Assembly (NCBI GenBank): GCA_964557575.1
Contig: CAZLBC010000096.1
Coordinates: 1 to 17,199 of the forward strand
DNA length: 17,199 nt
Source: CAZLBC01 sp964557575
GTDB taxonomy: Bacteria > Planctomycetota > Phycisphaerae > SM23-33
Direction: 5' to 3'
Shown here in pieces: positions 16,372-17,199 of the stretch. Below the pieces are notes generated by a model. The model ran no database searches. It saw only the letters and a list, made by a program, of their open reading frames with translations, and was not told the origin of the DNA. The position numbers and the translations under genes are program-made. Within the stretch, counting starts at the first letter, position 1. Each line of letters begins with the position of its first letter.

Positions 16372-16778
16372 CGCTGGCTCCTTGAGTGATCGCGGGGGAA
16401 GACCACGCGCACGGGCTGATCGCCGCCCTGGCGCTCCAGCACAACGTGGTGATCAGATTGATTCATGCCGAAGGTTAATGTGTCGACGGTATCGCCCTGC
16501 CTGACGTGAATGCGCACGGCGCCACGCGGATCCGCCTCGCCGGCCATTAACGCCTGAACATCCGGCGGATCAGCTTCGGGATAAGGCAGCAGCAGCGTCG
16601 CAAATGCCGCCGGCAACGTCTGCTCGCGTCGAAAACGAACCCCCGGCCGCGACACCGACCGGCCTTGCCGCGGGTGCATCTCGGTCTTGACGATTTGCCC
16701 GGTCAATCCCCAGGTCAACAGGCTCTTGATCAGCAGATTCGCCCCTTCATCGTAATCCGTGTTGATCGAACTGTTAAT
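16368..16778 (-). pseudogene. C-terminal remnant of a heparinase II/III-like gene, cut at repeat D
   Basis: 136 codons open from the edge of repeat D: NSSINTDYDEGANLLIKSLL, then VKTEMHPRQGRSV, a beta-rich tail LPAAFATLLLPYPEADPP and FGMNQSDHHVVLE. It resembles the C-terminal beta-sandwich of heparinase II/III-family polysaccharide lyases, recognised by style and not by search. There is no usable start, and an in-frame TGA of the repeat lies directly upstream, so the catalytic N-terminal part has been lost. The end overlaps the GH95-like start by 4 bases (GTGA), so the two once formed an operon for degrading a polyanionic or fucosylated glycan. Confidence 0.6.
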
Positions 16779-16873
16779 TCAATCCTATCTCCCGTCACCA
16801 TGGTGATTTAAGTGTAACATAAAATAGACTATGGGACGTTCCGGTCGCGGGGTGGTGGCCGTTTTGGCCATGA
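16768..16873 (-). repeat. Dispersed repeat, copy D (full length)
   Basis: Nearly identical to copy B across 96 bases, with two differences. It contains the palindrome TCACCATGGTGA and the hairpin TGGCC-GTTTT-GGCCA. On the minus strand it has its own ATG (16871) opening a 28-codon frame: MAKTATTPRPERPI, VY, FMLHLNHHGDGR, then TAG at 16785. Copy B has AC instead of VY. No ribosome site precedes it here. Confidence 0.9.
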
Positions 16874-16885
16874 GCCGGCGACTTA

Positions 16886-16919
16886 CTTGATGTTACCCCC
16901 CTGGTAACCGCCGATCAAG
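16886..16919. other. Bulged hairpin next to repeat D
   Basis: CTTGAT-GTTACC, loop CCCCT, GGTAAC, five unpaired bases CGCCG, ATCAAG. The two stem halves are perfect (6+6 bp) with a one-sided bulge. It lies 12 bases outside repeat D. On the minus strand a frame ending LIGGYQGGNIK* crosses it, but nothing shows that this is a gene. No T-run follows. The rest of 16920-17023 shows nothing that I can call. Confidence 0.4.
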
Positions 16920-17023
16920 CAATTTCCCGAAAAACATCACCCCCGTGCCGCTACTTCCCCCCCCTTCAGCCCTTCGTTCAACAGACCCTCCCCACAGCCC
17001 GAATGCATTTCTCAGAATTCGGC

Positions 17024-17199
17024 TCAGAACTCCGCCAGGAACCGGTCGATCGCCACGTACTCGTAGTCCTCGATCTTCCCTTCAGCCCCGGGCTCGGCGC
17101 CCGCCCCCCCGGCCGAGAAGATCGGCCCACCCGACGGCGGCGGACGCGGTGGGTACCGGTCCCACAGCCTCTCCTGTTTCAATAGCCGCTCCAGGCTGC
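17024..17199 (-). CDS. C-terminal end of an unrecognised gene, running off the window
   Basis: The last 58 codons of a minus-strand gene: SLERLLKQERLWDRYPPRPP, a Gly/Ala/Pro-rich stretch, then KIEDYEYVAIDRFLAEF and TGA at 17024. Strong G/C third positions and a sensible ending (charged helix, low-complexity linker, short acidic tail) support real coding. I do not recognise the family. The rest lies beyond the right edge. Confidence 0.5.
   Translation of the reverse strand, partial: SLERLLKQERLWDRYPPRPPPSGGPIFSAGGAGAEPGAEGKIEDYEYVAIDRFLAEF

Noticed and set aside
6727..16873. CRISPR array, because the repeat reads GGATTGAAAT on the minus strand
   Set aside because: The copies are 1.2 to 5.8 kb apart, vary in length and have no spacers or cas genes.
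6727..16873. Integron cassette array with attC sites
   Set aside because: Segments hold several genes and cut gene fragments, the repeat lacks an attC-like R'..R'' arrangement, and there is no integrase in the window.

Overview
The window looks like a piece of a high-GC bacterial genome from the PVC superphylum (Planctomycetes, Lentisphaerae or Kiritimatiellae). The grounds are a sigma factor carrying the Ala-rich C-terminal extension, membrane helix and extracytoplasmic sensor seen in those phyla, several secreted polysaccharide-degrading enzymes, a pseudopilin start (GFTLVELI) coupled to a glycoside hydrolase gene, and strongly G/C-ending codons. The assignment is an inference from gene style; there is no rRNA or other phylogenetic marker here.

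Left block (1-6726), very GC-rich and apparently native: a duplicated 15-mer; an exported nitrilase-superfamily amidohydrolase (+); a 1343-residue fusion of an ECF-type sigma factor to a membrane helix, a beta-propeller and a CBM9-like domain (+), with a strong in-frame internal ribosome site exactly at the domain junction; a convergent nitroreductase (-); and the broken C-terminal remnant of an esterase (-).

Middle block (6727-16873) is a mosaic in which all real genes run on the minus strand. Four copies (A-D) of a dispersed repeat of about 100 bp, all in the same orientation, cut it into three segments. D to C: C-terminal half of a heparinase-like gene, then an intact GH95-type lipoprotein overlapping it by 4 bp, then the signal-peptide start of a further secreted protein that runs into repeat C. 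C to B: a clear sigma-70 promoter, an AAA/DUF4143 ATPase, a decayed IS1634-type transposase, a 1009-residue secreted glycoside hydrolase, and a pseudopilin gene that overlaps it by 4 bp and runs into repeat B after about 22 codons. B to A: a zinc-ribbon protein and a flavin reductase-like protein. Broken genes are found at all four repeats, so the repeat looks like an insertion and recombination point that has shuffled secreted-enzyme gene clusters, or (to be excluded) a point where an assembly was joined wrongly.

Right edge (16874-17199) returns to GC-rich sequence: a hairpin and the last 58 codons of a minus-strand gene that I do not recognise.

Functionally the window concerns extracellular polysaccharide breakdown: GH95-like, heparinase-like, a clan-A-like glycosidase and an esterase remnant. 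The sigma fusion could couple sensing of extracellular material to transcription. The most unusual items are the repeat family with its in-frame peptide tail, and the dual-start sigma/sensor gene.
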